DNA of 64,000 nt from Rhodanobacter sp. C06 (GTDB lineage: Bacteria > Pseudomonadota > Gammaproteobacteria > Xanthomonadales > Rhodanobacteraceae), in contig NZ_MUNP01000045.1 of assembly GCF_002001105.1 (NCBI RefSeq), positions 1-64,000 on the forward strand. The letters run 5' to 3'. How positions within the stretch are numbered: position 1 is the stretch's first letter; every line of letters begins with the position of its first letter. The translations under genes were made by a program, and so were the position numbers. The notes beneath the pieces were generated by a model. The model saw nothing but the letters and a program-made list of their open reading frames with translations. It did not search any database and had not been told where the DNA came from. This document shows positions 55,253-63,717 of the stretch, one piece after another.

Positions 55253-55275
55253 CCATCACGCTTGCGGTGGCGGGA

Positions 55276-55728
55276 TTACTTCTTCTCGCCGACCACGATC
55301 ACCTTGACGCTGGTCTGCACGTCGGCGTGCAGGTGGATGGCCACCTCGAACTCGCCGGTGTTGCGCAGCGGGCCTTCGCCCAGGATCACTTCGCCCTTGT
55401 GGATGTCGTGGCCGATCGCCTGCAGCGCCTCGGCGATGTCGCGCGGACCCACCGAGCCGTACAGCTTGCCTTCGGGGCTGGCGTGCGCCTCGATCGTCAC
55501 CGACACGTCGGCCAGCTTCGCCTGGCGGGCCGAGGCCTCGCTCAGCATGTTCTTGGCGCGGGCCTCGTACTCGGCGCGGCGCTGCTCGAACGCGGCCAGG
55601 TTGGCGGCATTCACGCGCACCGCCTTGCCCTGCGGGATGAGGAAGTTGCGGCCGTAACCCGGCTTCACGCTGACCTTGTCGCCGAGGTCGCCGAGGTTGC
55701 GGACTTTCTGCAGAAGGATGAGTTCCAT
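55276..55728 (-). CDS. rplI: 50S ribosomal protein L9
   Basis: A 150-aa protein with the L9 N-terminal RNA-binding signature [36 protein letters not shown], a long connecting helix and the C-terminal domain with [12 protein letters not shown] and [18 protein letters not shown] upstream. It is third gene of the rpsF operon. Confidence 0.98.
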   Translation of the reverse strand: MELILLQKVRNLGDLGDKVSVKPGYGRNFLIPQGKAVRVNAANLAAFEQRRAEYEARAKNMLSEASARQAKLADVSVTIEAHASPEGKLYGSVGPRDIAEALQAIGHDIHKGEVILGEGPLRNTGEFEVAIHLHADVQTSVKVIVVGEKK

Positions 55729-55792
55729 GGGTATTCCTTTTCGTTAGCGCCGAAATGGCAGGCGCAGCCGTGGACGGGTGTCCGAAGGGTTC

Positions 55793-55822
55793 CGCTCCCC
55801 CACCCTTGCGGGCGAGGGAGCG
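55793..55822. repeat. Short GCTCCC palindrome in the rpsR-rplI spacer
   Basis: gctcccccacccttgcgggc gagggagc folds on itself (gctccc..gggagc, cccttgcggg). It is related in style to the CCCTCCCC elements and lies between two co-transcribed ribosomal protein genes. Confidence 0.5.
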
Positions 55823-55831
55823 AAGGCACGA

Positions 55832-56062
55832 TCAAACGTCGTGGTTGTCGGTGTACGGCAGCAGCGAGAGGAAGCGCGCGCGCTTGATCGCGGTCGCCAG
55901 CTGGCGCTGGTAGCGCGCCTTGGTGCCGGTGATGCGGCTGGGCACGATCTTGCCGTTCTCGGTGACGTACTGGCGCAGGGTGTTGAGATCCTTGTAGTCG
56001 ATCTCCTTCACCTTCTCCGCGGTGAAACGACAGAATTTGCGGCGGCGGAAAAACTTGGACAT
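55832..56062 (-). CDS. rpsR: 30S ribosomal protein S18
   Basis: A 76-aa protein: [67 protein letters not shown], complete and standard. GAGGAG lies upstream. It pairs with S6, encoded just before it (14 nt gap). No priB lies between rpsF and rpsR, unlike in enterics. Confidence 0.98.
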   Translation of the reverse strand: MSKFFRRRKFCRFTAEKVKEIDYKDLNTLRQYVTENGKIVPSRITGTKARYQRQLATAIKRARFLSLLPYTDNHDV

Positions 56063-56076
56063 GGGCTGTGCTCCTC

Positions 56077-56493
56077 TCAGTCGTCGCTGTCGCGGTCGTT
56101 GCCACGGCTGTCGCCGTCGCCATCGCTGTCGTCGTCGCGGCGGCGCGACGAGCGGGCGTCATCCTTTTCCTTGCTCTTGAGGATGAAGGACGGCTCGGTG
56201 TCGGCGGCGTCGCGCTTGATGACGAGGTGGCGCAGCACGGCGTCGTTGAAGCGGAAGCCCGACTCCAGCTCGTTCAACGCGTTCTGGCCGACTTCGATGT
56301 TCAGCAGCACGTAGTGCGCCTTGGCCAGGTTGACGATCGGGTAGGCCAGCTGGCGGCGGCCCCAATCTTCCAGACGGTGGATCTTGCCGCCGTCGGTCTC
56401 GATCAGCGCCTTGTAGCGCTCGATCATCGCCGGGACCTGTTCGCTCTGGTCAGGGTGGACCAGAAACACGACTTCGTAATGTCGCAGGGACAT
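56077..56493 (-). CDS. rpsF: 30S ribosomal protein S6
   Basis: A 138-aa protein. The S6 fold covers residues 1 to about 100 ([44 protein letters not shown]). A long charged tail of Arg/Asp/Ser/Gly follows ([16 protein letters not shown]). In E. coli the S6 tail receives added glutamates through RimK. AAGGAG lies 9 nt upstream. It is first gene of the operon, behind a good promoter. Confidence 0.97.
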   Translation of the reverse strand: MSLRHYEVVFLVHPDQSEQVPAMIERYKALIETDGGKIHRLEDWGRRQLAYPIVNLAKAHYVLLNIEVGQNALNELESGFRFNDAVLRHLVIKRDAADTEPSFILKSKEKDDARSSRRRDDDSDGDGDSRGNDRDSDD

Positions 56494-56599
56494 CGTGGTT
56501 CGACTCCTTGTGGATGCGGCCGAAATGGCCTCGCAGCCTCCCGCCGTATGCGGTGAGGCAAGTGTCCGTCACACCCCCTGCGGGGCGGACAGAAGCGGA

Positions 56600-56629
56600 A
56601 TTGTACGCGAAGCACGGAATGTCGCGCAA
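56600..56629 (-). promoter_or_regulatory. Sigma70 promoter of the rpsF operon
   Basis: Minus-strand TTGCGC (56629-56624), an 18-nt spacer and TACAAT (56605-56600), about 107 nt upstream of rpsF. The leader could hold an S6:S18 binding structure as known in other bacteria, but I could not define one by eye. Confidence 0.6.
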
Positions 56630-56648
56630 GTGATTGAATTGAAAGTGT

Positions 56649-56700
56649 GGCCATGGATGGCCGCCCGTTTGACCCCTGCGCTCACGGATGAGCGCACAAG
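56649..56700. repeat. Inverted, diverged copy of the AAACGGGCGGCC repeat
   Basis: ggccatggatggccgcccgt ttgacccctgcgctcacgga. Read on the minus strand it gives GTCAAACGGGCGGCCATCC, matching the elements at 26013 and 63298. It has two small hairpins and lies between the rpsF promoter and the IscA-type gene. Confidence 0.75.
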
Positions 56701-56716
56701 TGCCGACGCTCTCAGC

Positions 56717-57043
56717 TCAGCCCACCGTGAAACTCTCGCCGCAACCGCACTCGCCGGTGGCGTTGGGGTTGTGGAACACGAAGCTGGCGTTGAGGCCCTG
56801 GCGCTGGAAGTCGATCACGGTGCCGTCCACCAGCGGCAGGCTCTTGTCGTCCACCACCAGCGGCACGCCGTCGACGCTGACCAGCCGGTCGCCTTCGCCC
56901 ACCGACTGGGCCAGATCCACCACGTAGCCGAAGCCGGAGCAACCGGTGCGCTTCACGCCGAAGCGCACGCCGGCAGCACCCGGTGTCTGCGCGAGAAACT
57001 GGCGCATGCGTTCGCTGGCGGCGGGAGTGATCGTGATGGTCAT
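56717..57043 (-). CDS. IscA/ErpA-type iron-sulfur cluster assembly protein
   Basis: A 108-aa A-type Fe-S carrier: start [20 protein letters not shown]; the conserved Cys35 is in [12 protein letters not shown]; the C-terminal pair is in ECGCGESF (Cys99 and Cys101). A-type carriers deliver [2Fe-2S]/[4Fe-4S] clusters to targets. Without the isc operon next to it, iscA and erpA cannot be told apart; a lone gene favours ErpA-like. The longer open frame upstream is not family-like. Divergent from asnS. Confidence 0.92.
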   Translation of the reverse strand: MTITITPAASERMRQFLAQTPGAAGVRFGVKRTGCSGFGYVVDLAQSVGEGDRLVSVDGVPLVVDDKSLPLVDGTVIDFQRQGLNASFVFHNPNATGECGCGESFTVG

Positions 57044-57205
57044 GGCAGGCGGGTTTCGTGCAAAAGCGGGAATCGCGCACGCCGGAAAGGTCGCGACGCG
57101 GGCAAGGCCTACATTATCATGCCGGTTTGTCCACGCGCTCCACGGGACGCGCGTTCCAGCGATCCATGCGCCCGAGATGCGGCGCACCCACGGGAGTTTC
57201 AATCC

Positions 57206-58621
57206 ATGACGGCGGTCCGCCCCACGGCATGCAGTGTGAAGCAGGCACTTTCCGGCAAACTCGCCGCAGGCAGCCCGGTGACCGTGCGGGGCTGGGTGCG
57301 CACCCGCCGCGACTCCAAGGCGGGGCTCTCCTTCGTGGCCGTCAGCGACGGCTCCTGCTTCGACCCGATCCAGGCGGTGGTACCGGCCACGCTGGGCAAC
57401 TACGAGACCGAGGTGAAGCACCTCACCGCCGGCGCCGGCGTGATCGTCTCGGGCACGCTGGTGCCCTCGCAGGGCAAGGGCCAGGCCTTCGAAATCCAGG
57501 CCGATGCAGTCGAGGTTACCGGCTTCGTGGACGACCCGGAAACCTACCCGATCCAGCCCAAGCAGCATTCGATGGAGTTCCTGCGCGAAGTGGCGCACCT
57601 GCGCCCGCGCACCAACCTGTTCGGCGCGGTGACCCGCGTGCGCCACACGATGATGACGGCGATCCACCGCCACCTCACCGAACAGGGCTTCTTCTGGATC
57701 AACACGCCGATCATCACGACCTCCGACGCCGAAGGCGCCGGCGACATGTTCCGGCTGTCCACGCTGGACCTGGCGAACCTGCCGCGCGACGAGAAGGGCA
57801 AGATCGACTTTCGCAAGGATTTCTTCGGCCGCGAAGCCTTCCTCACCGTGTCCGGCCAGCTCAACGTCGAGGCGTATTGCCTGGCGATGAGCAAGGTCTA
57901 CACCTTCGGCCCCACCTTCCGCGCGGAGAACTCCAACACGCCGCGCCACCTCGCCGAGTTCTGGATGGTGGAGCCGGAGATCGCGTTCGCCGACCTCGCC
58001 GCCAATGCCGACTGCGCCGAGGCCTTCCTCAAGGCGATCTTCAAGGCGGTGCTGGAGGAGCGCCCGGACGACATGGCGTTCTTCGCCGAGCGCGTGCAGC
58101 CCGATGCGATCAACCGGCTGGAAACCTTCATCGTCCAGCCGTTCGAGCGCATCGACTACACCGAGGCGGTGGAAATCCTGCAGAAGTCCGGGCAGAAGTT
58201 CGAGTACCCGGTGGCCTGGGGCATCGACCTGCAGACCGAGCACGAGCGCTACCTCGCCGAGAAACATATCGGCCGTCCGGTTGTCGTAATGAACTACCCC
58301 GAGGCGATCAAGGCGTTCTACATGCGCCTCAACGACGACGAAAAGACCGTGGCAGCGATGGACGTGCTGGCTCCTGGCATCGGCGAAATCATAGGCGGCG
58401 CGCAGCGCGAGGAACGGCTGGATCATTTGGACGCCCGGATGGCCAAATTCGGACTCGATTCCGCCACCTATGGCTGGTACCGTGACCTTCGCCGTTACGG
58501 CACCGTGCCCCACGCCGGCTTCGGCCTCGGTTTCGAGCGCCTGCTGGTCTACGTCTGCGGCCTGTCCAACATCCGCGATGCCATCCCCTATCCGCGCGCG
58601 GCGGGGACGGCCGAATTCTGA
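57206..58621 (+). CDS. asnS: Asparaginyl-tRNA synthetase
   Basis: A 471-aa class IIb synthetase. An N-terminal OB-fold anticodon-binding domain ([32 protein letters not shown]) is followed by the catalytic core ([43 protein letters not shown]) and class II motif 3 [16 protein letters not shown]. Start at 57206 has GGGAG about 10 nt upstream. Its presence means direct Asn-tRNA charging, although a GatCAB route may coexist. Confidence 0.98.
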   Translation: MTAVRPTACSVKQALSGKLAAGSPVTVRGWVRTRRDSKAGLSFVAVSDGSCFDPIQAVVPATLGNYETEVKHLTAGAGVIVSGTLVPSQGKGQAFEIQADAVEVTGFVDDPETYPIQPKQHSMEFLREVAHLRPRTNLFGAVTRVRHTMMTAIHRHLTEQGFFWINTPIITTSDAEGAGDMFRLSTLDLANLPRDEKGKIDFRKDFFGREAFLTVSGQLNVEAYCLAMSKVYTFGPTFRAENSNTPRHLAEFWMVEPEIAFADLAANADCAEAFLKAIFKAVLEERPDDMAFFAERVQPDAINRLETFIVQPFERIDYTEAVEILQKSGQKFEYPVAWGIDLQTEHERYLAEKHIGRPVVVMNYPEAIKAFYMRLNDDEKTVAAMDVLAPGIGEIIGGAQREERLDHLDARMAKFGLDSATYGWYRDLRRYGTVPHAGFGLGFERLLVYVCGLSNIRDAIPYPRAAGTAEF

Positions 58622-58631
58622 GTACTGCCCC

Positions 58632-59504
58632 ATGAAGCATCGGTCCCCCGCCCTGGCCCTCGCTTTTGCCGCCGCCCTGCTGCTGGCCGGCTGCCACACC
58701 GTGAAGGACCTGGTGCCGACAACCCTGGTGCCGCCGAACCTGCGCGCGCCGGAGAACACTGACGATCCGCTCAAGCAGGCGCAGCAGCACCTGCTCGATG
58801 CCACGCCGTGCTGCACCAGCTTCGCCGACTTCTCCTACCAGAACCTGCTGCCGTGGCAGCCGCAGCCGTTCACCCTGGGCAGCGGCAGCAGCGTGGCCAA
58901 CCTCGCCGGCACGCACAGCTACTTCCTCGCGTTCCGCCTGCCCGAAGGCGCCAAGCTGCCCTACCGCGTGGCGTTCAAGTCCGAATTGAACGGCCGCTGG
59001 CTGAAGTCCAGTTACCTGTTCGCGCCCACCGTGGTGATGCTGGACAGCGGCTTCCAGCCGATCGGTACCAGCGCCGACATCTCGCTGTGCGAACACATGG
59101 GCTGGAGCGACGCGGCTTCCGGCGCGTTCGGCAGCTACACCGTCGACAATCCGCTGGCGCGCTACCTGCTGGTCTACAGCTCGGCGGCGCAACAGAGCGG
59201 CAAGACCTACTGGGAGCAGTCCCCCGCGGCGTTCAACAGCAAGGCCACGCTGGACATGAACTCCAGCGGCAGCTTCAGCGTGCCGCACGGGCCGGATGGC
59301 ACGATCTGGGTGGGCATGATGAACAACACCTACGCCAAGGCCGTGGACAACGCGATCTGCAAGAAGCCGCAGGAAGGCGACGGCGTGCTGAACACCTTGC
59401 GCACCGCCCTGCCGCTGCCATGGAACAGCAACACCAGCAGCACCGGCACGAGCAGTACCGGCACCAGCGCCGGCGGCAGCACCACCAAGGCCAAGGGCAG
59501 CTGA
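58632..59504 (+). CDS. MalM-like lipoprotein
   Basis: A 290-aa protein with a lipoprotein signal (LAFAAALLLAGC, Cys21). It carries the MalM/DUF-type start ATPCCTSFADFSYQNLLPW, with a conserved Cys pair, and two beta-sandwich-like parts (SYFLAFRLPEGAKLPYRV, YLLVYSSAAQQSGKTYW). The tail is Ser/Thr/Gly-rich. MalM belongs to the enteric maltose operon, but no maltose genes are near, so the role is unclear. It follows asnS by 10 nt and may be co-transcribed. Confidence 0.82.
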   Translation: MKHRSPALALAFAAALLLAGCHTVKDLVPTTLVPPNLRAPENTDDPLKQAQQHLLDATPCCTSFADFSYQNLLPWQPQPFTLGSGSSVANLAGTHSYFLAFRLPEGAKLPYRVAFKSELNGRWLKSSYLFAPTVVMLDSGFQPIGTSADISLCEHMGWSDAASGAFGSYTVDNPLARYLLVYSSAAQQSGKTYWEQSPAAFNSKATLDMNSSGSFSVPHGPDGTIWVGMMNNTYAKAVDNAICKKPQEGDGVLNTLRTALPLPWNSNTSSTGTSSTGTSAGGSTTKAKGS

Positions 59505-59505
59505 C

Positions 59506-59820
59506 GTGCTGGCCATCTACCTGGGCTTGCTGACCGCCGGCGTCGCCTTGTTCGTGCTCTCCTACGTGGCGCCGTTCCGGGTTGCCGCGCTGATGCGCCA
59601 GCGTCACCCGCAGCACTGGCAGGTGGTGACGGAGGGCACCGACGGCAAGCTTGGCGTGTTGCGCACCTGGATGCGCATGCAGTACGTGCTGCGTTCGCCC
59701 GCCCTGCCCCTGCTGGACGACCGCGACATCAACCGCTGGCGCGGCATCTGGCGCTACAGCCAGTGGCTGGGCTGGCTGTGCTGGCTCGCCGCGCTGGCGA
59801 TGCGCCTGCGCTGGGGCTGA
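59506..59820 (+). CDS. UspB-like two-TM membrane protein
   Basis: A 104-aa protein with hydrophobic segments at about residues 3-24 and 82-99. The intervening cytoplasmic part contains LRTWMRMQYVLRSPALPLLD and RDINRWRGIWRYSQW, which is the layout of universal stress protein B. It uses a GTG start 1 nt after the MalM-like stop. UspB is linked to ethanol tolerance in E. coli; here the match is by layout only. Confidence 0.65.
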   Translation: MLAIYLGLLTAGVALFVLSYVAPFRVAALMRQRHPQHWQVVTEGTDGKLGVLRTWMRMQYVLRSPALPLLDDRDINRWRGIWRYSQWLGWLCWLAALAMRLRWG

Positions 59821-59854
59821 TCCGCACCTTTCGAAACCCCACGGGAGCACGCCC

Positions 59855-60643
59855 ATGCAACTGCAACTCGACGGCCGTCATGCCCTCGTCTGCGGCGCCT
59901 CGCAAGGCATCGGCCGCGCCAGTGCGATCGAGTTGGCCGCGCTGGGCGCGAACGTCACCGTGCTGGCACGCCGCGCCGAGGCACTGGAAGCGCTGGTCGC
60001 CGAACTGCCTCGCACGCAGGCGGCGCAACACCACGGCTGCCTCGTCGTGGACGTCGCCGACACCGCCGCGCTGCGTGCGCAGGCCGCGGCGCTGGTCGCG
60101 GCGTCGCCGGTGCACATCCTGGTCAACAACAGCGGCGGCCCGCCGCCGGGCAGCGTGCTCGATGCCACGCCGGAGGATTTCCTCGCCGCATGGCGCCAGC
60201 ACCTGCTGGCCAACCACACGCTGGCACAGGTGGTGGTGCCGGGCATGCGTGTGGCCGGCTGGGGCCGCATCGTCAACGTGATCTCCACCTCGGTGCGCGA
60301 GCCCATCCCCGGCATCGGCGTCTCCAACACCACCCGCGGCGCGGTGGCGAGCTGGGCCAAGACCCTGGCCGGCGAACTGGCGCCCTTCGGCATCACCGTC
60401 AACAACGTGCTGCCGGGCGCCACCCGCACGCCGCGCATCGAGCAGATCGTCGCCGCGCGCGCGCAGAAGACCGGCAAGCCGCCGGCCGACGTGCAGCAGG
60501 CGATGGAAGCCGAGGTCCCGATGCGCCGCTTCGCCGACCCCGCGGAAATCGCCGTCGCCGTGGCTTTCCTCGCCTCGCCCGCCGCCAGTTACATCACCGG
60601 GGTCAGCCTGCCGGTGGACGGCGGGCGGTTGCGCTCCTTGTAA
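59855..60643 (+). CDS. Short-chain dehydrogenase/reductase-like protein with altered active site
   Basis: A 262-aa Rossmann-fold SDR. The cofactor motif GASQGIG (14-20) and NNSGG are intact, as are VNVISTS (Ser144/146) and the C-terminal ITGVSLPVDGGRLRSL. The catalytic Tyr-x3-Lys is missing: the aligned segment reads SNTTRG, so Ser157 and Arg161 stand where Tyr and Lys are expected. It therefore may bind NAD(P)H but use other chemistry. It leads a rightward run with an aldehyde dehydrogenase, carbonic anhydrase and RidA-type deaminase that looks like 2-aminomuconate catabolism. Confidence 0.88.
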   Translation: MQLQLDGRHALVCGASQGIGRASAIELAALGANVTVLARRAEALEALVAELPRTQAAQHHGCLVVDVADTAALRAQAAALVAASPVHILVNNSGGPPPGSVLDATPEDFLAAWRQHLLANHTLAQVVVPGMRVAGWGRIVNVISTSVREPIPGIGVSNTTRGAVASWAKTLAGELAPFGITVNNVLPGATRTPRIEQIVAARAQKTGKPPADVQQAMEAEVPMRRFADPAEIAVAVAFLASPAASYITGVSLPVDGGRLRSL

Positions 60644-60700
60644 GCGGGCGTACGCCCGCGTCCGGTGCAATCGCGGGCCTCGCAGCGTAAGCTTGCACGG

Positions 60701-62167
60701 ATGCCTATCACGCGACTCGCCAACCTGATCGACGGCCGCCTCGTGCCGCCACGCGCCGATCACTGGCTCGACGTGTCCGAACCCGCCACCGGCGAAGTCT
60801 TCGCCGAATGCCCCGACTCGGATGCCGCCGACGTCGCCGCCGCGACCGAGGCCGCGCAACGCGCCGCGCCGGGCTGGGCCGCCATGCCGGTCGAGCAGCG
60901 CGCGCGCCTGCTGCAGCGTCTCGCCGACCTGATCGAGGCCCGGCTCGACGCATTCGCCGCGCTGGAATCGCGCGACAGCGGCAAGCCGGTGGCGCTGGCA
61001 CGCCGCGTGGACATACCGCGCGCAGTAAGCAACCTGCGCTTCTTCGCTGCCGCGGTCACGGCGTGGAGCAGCGAGTCGCACGCGATGGCGCTTGGCCCAT
61101 CGGATCAGGGCGCGATCAACTACACCCTGCGCCAACCGCTGGGCGTGGCGGGCTGCATCAGCCCGTGGAACCTGCCGCTATACCTGTTCACGTGGAAGAT
61201 CGCGCCCGCGCTGGCCACGGGCAACGCGGTGGTGGCGAAGCCCTCGGAAGTCACGCCCTGCACCGCCGCCCTGCTGGGCGAGCTCAGCATCGAAGCGGGC
61301 TTTCCGCCCGGCGTGCTGAACATCGTGCACGGCCGCGGTCCCGCGGTGGGCCAGGCCATCGTCGAGCATCCCGCGGTGAAGGGGGTGTCCTTCACCGGCA
61401 GCACCGCCACCGGCGCGCACATCGCCGCGGCCGCCGCCGCGCAATTCAAGAAGGTGTCGCTGGAGATGGGCGGCAAGAACCCGGCGATCGTGTTCGCCGA
61501 CGCCGACCTCTCCGACGAAAACCTCGACACCCTCGTGCGCTCGGGCTTCGCCAACCAGGGCGAGATCTGCCTATGCGGTTCGCGCCTGCTGGTGCAACGT
61601 TCCATCTACGCAGCCTTCCGCGAGCGCTATGTCGAGCGCGTGCGCGCACTGCGCATGGGTGACCCGAACGACAACGCCAGCGACCTCGGTGCGCTGGTCT
61701 CGAAGGCGCATCACGACAAGGTGCTGGCCTGCCTCGCACAGGCGCGTGCCGAAGGCGGCCGCGTGCTCTGCGGCGGCGAGGCGGTGATCGTGCCCGGTCG
61801 TTGCGAACGCGGCTGGTTCGTGGCGCCCACGGTGATCGAAGGCCTGCCGAACGAGGCCGCCACCAACCAGCAGGAAATCTTCGGCCCGGTGGTGACGTTG
61901 CTCCCGTTCGAGGACGAGGCGGATGCGCTGGCCATCGCCAACGGCACCGGCTACGGCCTCGCCGCCTCGCTGTGGACGCGCGACCTGTCGCGCGCCCACC
62001 GGCTAGCCGCGCAACTCGAATTCGGCATCGTGTGGGTCAACTGCTGGATGCTGCGCGACCTGCGCACGCCGTTCGGCGGGACGAAGCACTCGGGCCTCGG
62101 CCGCGAAGGCGGCACGGAGGCGCTGCGCTTCTTCACCGAGCCGAAGAACATCTGCATACGCTACTGA
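60701..62167 (+). CDS. Aldehyde dehydrogenase, probably 2-aminomuconate/2-hydroxymuconate semialdehyde dehydrogenase
   Basis: A 488-aa NAD-dependent ALDH. Signature motifs are GVAGCISPWNLPLYLFTWKI, FTGSTATGAHI, the general base Glu in SLEMGGKNP, the catalytic Cys in GEICLCGSR, and EIFGPVVTLLPF near the C-terminal end. The Leu-Cys-Gly-Ser-Arg around the Cys and the WMLRDLRTPFGGTKHSGLGR ending are typical of the hydroxymuconic/aminomuconic semialdehyde group. Together with the RidA-type protein this fits the kynurenine/3-hydroxyanthranilate branch; this is inference from family and context. Confidence 0.9.
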   Translation: MPITRLANLIDGRLVPPRADHWLDVSEPATGEVFAECPDSDAADVAAATEAAQRAAPGWAAMPVEQRARLLQRLADLIEARLDAFAALESRDSGKPVALARRVDIPRAVSNLRFFAAAVTAWSSESHAMALGPSDQGAINYTLRQPLGVAGCISPWNLPLYLFTWKIAPALATGNAVVAKPSEVTPCTAALLGELSIEAGFPPGVLNIVHGRGPAVGQAIVEHPAVKGVSFTGSTATGAHIAAAAAAQFKKVSLEMGGKNPAIVFADADLSDENLDTLVRSGFANQGEICLCGSRLLVQRSIYAAFRERYVERVRALRMGDPNDNASDLGALVSKAHHDKVLACLAQARAEGGRVLCGGEAVIVPGRCERGWFVAPTVIEGLPNEAATNQQEIFGPVVTLLPFEDEADALAIANGTGYGLAASLWTRDLSRAHRLAAQLEFGIVWVNCWMLRDLRTPFGGTKHSGLGREGGTEALRFFTEPKNICIRY

Positions 62168-62176
62168 AGGACACCG

Positions 62177-62842
62177 ATGAATTCGATCAAAGACCTGCTG
62201 GCCAACAACCGGCGCTGGGCTGCCGAAACCACCGCCAAAGAGCCGGACTTCTTCGAGAAGCTCGCCAGCCAGCAGTCGCCGAAATACCTGTGGATCGGCT
62301 GCTCCGACTCGCGCGTGCCGGCCACCCAGATCGTGGACCTGCCGCCCGGCGAGATCTTCGTCCACCGCAACGTGGCGAACGTGGTGGTGCACACCGACCT
62401 CAATGCGCTCAGCACCATCCAGTTCGCGGTGGACGTGCTCAAGGTGAAGCACATCCTGGTGGTTGGCCACTACGGTTGCGGCGGCGTGGGCGCGGTGCTG
62501 AAGGAATCGCGCCTCGGCCTGATCGACAACTGGCTGCGCCACATCGGCGACATCGCGCTGAAGCACCCCGACAAGCTCGACCCGGCCATCGCATTCGCGG
62601 TGCGGCACGCGCGCTTGTGCGAGTTGAACGCGATCGAGCAGGCGCTCAACGTTTGCCATACCACCGTGGTGCGCGAGGCCTGGGAGCGCGGTCAGCCGCT
62701 GGCCGTGCATGCCTGGATCTACGGCTTGGACAACGGCCACATCACCGACCTCGGCCTCGACGTGCGCGGCCACGAACAACTGCCCGCCGCCTACGAGGGC
62801 GTACTGGCCAGCCTCGCCGGGCGCTGGAGCGCCGCGGCATGA
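62177..62842 (+). CDS. can: Beta-carbonic anhydrase
   Basis: A 221-aa zinc enzyme that interconverts CO2 and bicarbonate. Zinc ligands and the Asp-Arg dyad are Cys42, Asp44 and Arg46 in WIGCSDSRVPA, and His98 and Cys101 in GHYGCGGVG; numbering matches E. coli Can. Length is standard. It starts 9 nt after the ALDH stop and overlaps the next gene by 4 nt, so it belongs to the same transcript, although carbonic anhydrase has no set role in aminomuconate breakdown. Confidence 0.96.
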   Translation: MNSIKDLLANNRRWAAETTAKEPDFFEKLASQQSPKYLWIGCSDSRVPATQIVDLPPGEIFVHRNVANVVVHTDLNALSTIQFAVDVLKVKHILVVGHYGCGGVGAVLKESRLGLIDNWLRHIGDIALKHPDKLDPAIAFAVRHARLCELNAIEQALNVCHTTVVREAWERGQPLAVHAWIYGLDNGHITDLGLDVRGHEQLPAAYEGVLASLAGRWSAAA

Positions 62843-63270
62843 GCGACGTCGTGCGCACCGACGCGGCGCCCGCGCCGGTGGGCGCCTACCCGCACGCGCG
62901 GCGCGTGGGCAACCTGCTGTTCCTCTCCGGCGTGGGCCCGCGCCAGCCGGGCACGAACGCCATCCCCGGCAACGTGCACGACGCCGACGGCAAACTGGTC
63001 GGTTACGACATCGAGGCGCAATGCCGGCAGGTGTTCGCCAACGTGCGCGCGGTGCTGGAAGCCAGCGGCGCCCGCTGGGAAGACCTGGTCGACGTCACCG
63101 TGTTCCTCACCGACATGGCGCGCGACTTCGCCGCCTACAACAAGCTGTACGCCGAGCACTTCGCCGGCGTGGACGCCTGCCGCACCACGGTTGGCATCAC
63201 CGCGCTGCCCACGCCAATCGCGATCGAGCTGAAGTGCGTGGCGGTGGTTGGTGTCGGCAATCATCCTTGA
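62839..63270 (+). CDS. RidA family protein, probable 2-aminomuconate deaminase
   Basis: A 143-aa YjgF/RidA/UK114 protein. Core is GAYPHARRVGNLLFLSGVGP, CRQVFANVRAVLEASGARWE, LVDVTVFLTDMARDFAAYN, and the substrate-binding Arg-Thr-Thr in ACRTTVGITALP. The MSDVVRTDAAPAPVGAYPHA start and GxGPRQPGTN resemble 2-aminomuconate deaminases rather than RidA itself, in keeping with the neighbouring semialdehyde dehydrogenase. Start overlaps the carbonic anhydrase stop (ATGA). Its last few codons and stop lie inside a dispersed repeat. Confidence 0.88.
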   Translation: MSDVVRTDAAPAPVGAYPHARRVGNLLFLSGVGPRQPGTNAIPGNVHDADGKLVGYDIEAQCRQVFANVRAVLEASGARWEDLVDVTVFLTDMARDFAAYNKLYAEHFAGVDACRTTVGITALPTPIAIELKCVAVVGVGNHP

Positions 63271-63350
63271 TTGCGAGAATCAAACGGGCGGAGAACTCTT
63301 GCGATCGTCCCTGTTCGCGAAGATCAAACGGGCGGCCATCCCTGGCCGCA
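63257..63350. repeat. One and a half copies of the AAACGGGCGGCC repeat
   Basis: A half copy at 63257-63292 (caatcatccttgattgcgag aatcaaacgggcgg) is followed by a full copy at 63298-63350 ending ggcggccatccctggccgca. The RidA stop codon (63268-63270) falls in the first half copy. Confidence 0.88.
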
Positions 63351-63388
63351 CTTTCAAACTGGCTCTTTGCAATCATTCCGTGTCGCAT

Positions 63389-63421
63389 AAAAAAAACCCG
63401 CCGGCGTACCGGCGGGTTTTT
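63389..63421. terminator. Bidirectional intrinsic terminator
   Basis: AAAAACCCGCCGG-cgta-CCGGCGGGTTTTT, a 13-bp stem with A/T runs on both sides. It lies between the convergent RidA and Ala-rich protein genes and can end both. Confidence 0.93.
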
Positions 63422-63444
63422 CGTGATACCGGGAATCCCGGCGA

Positions 63445-63717
63445 TCAGCCAGCGCTGGAAGCCGAAGCGGCTTCGGACTTCTTGGCGGCCTTCTTGTGGC
63501 TCTTGTGATGCTTGCTGGACTTGTGATGGCTGGTGGTCTTGTGCTCGGAGGTCATGGCGTGCTCGGCGGCAGGGGCTGCGGCCTGCGGAGCCGCGGCCGG
63601 AGCAGCCTGCTGGGCGGCTGCCGGAGCGGCGGCCGGGGCGGCCTGCTGGGCCAGCACGGACCCGGAAAGGGCCACACCCGCGACAAGCAGAGAAGCAATG
63701 GCAAGCTTACGGATCAT
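63445..63717 (-). CDS. Exported Ala/Lys/His-rich small protein
   Basis: A 90-aa protein with a signal peptide (MIRKLAIASLLVAGVALSGS VLAQ). An Ala/Gln/Pro-rich segment (about 24-52) is followed by a strongly basic His/Lys/Ser tail (HHKSSKHHKSHKKAAKKSEA). Such histone-H1-like or metal-binding-looking proteins occur in this bacterial order without assigned function. The start at 63717 is chosen for the signal peptide; the frame upstream to 63936 is open but not signal-like. No gene is visible from 63718 to about 63975. Confidence 0.75.
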   Translation of the reverse strand: MIRKLAIASLLVAGVALSGSVLAQQAAPAAAPAAAQQAAPAAAPQAAAPAAEHAMTSEHKTTSHHKSSKHHKSHKKAAKKSEAASASSAG

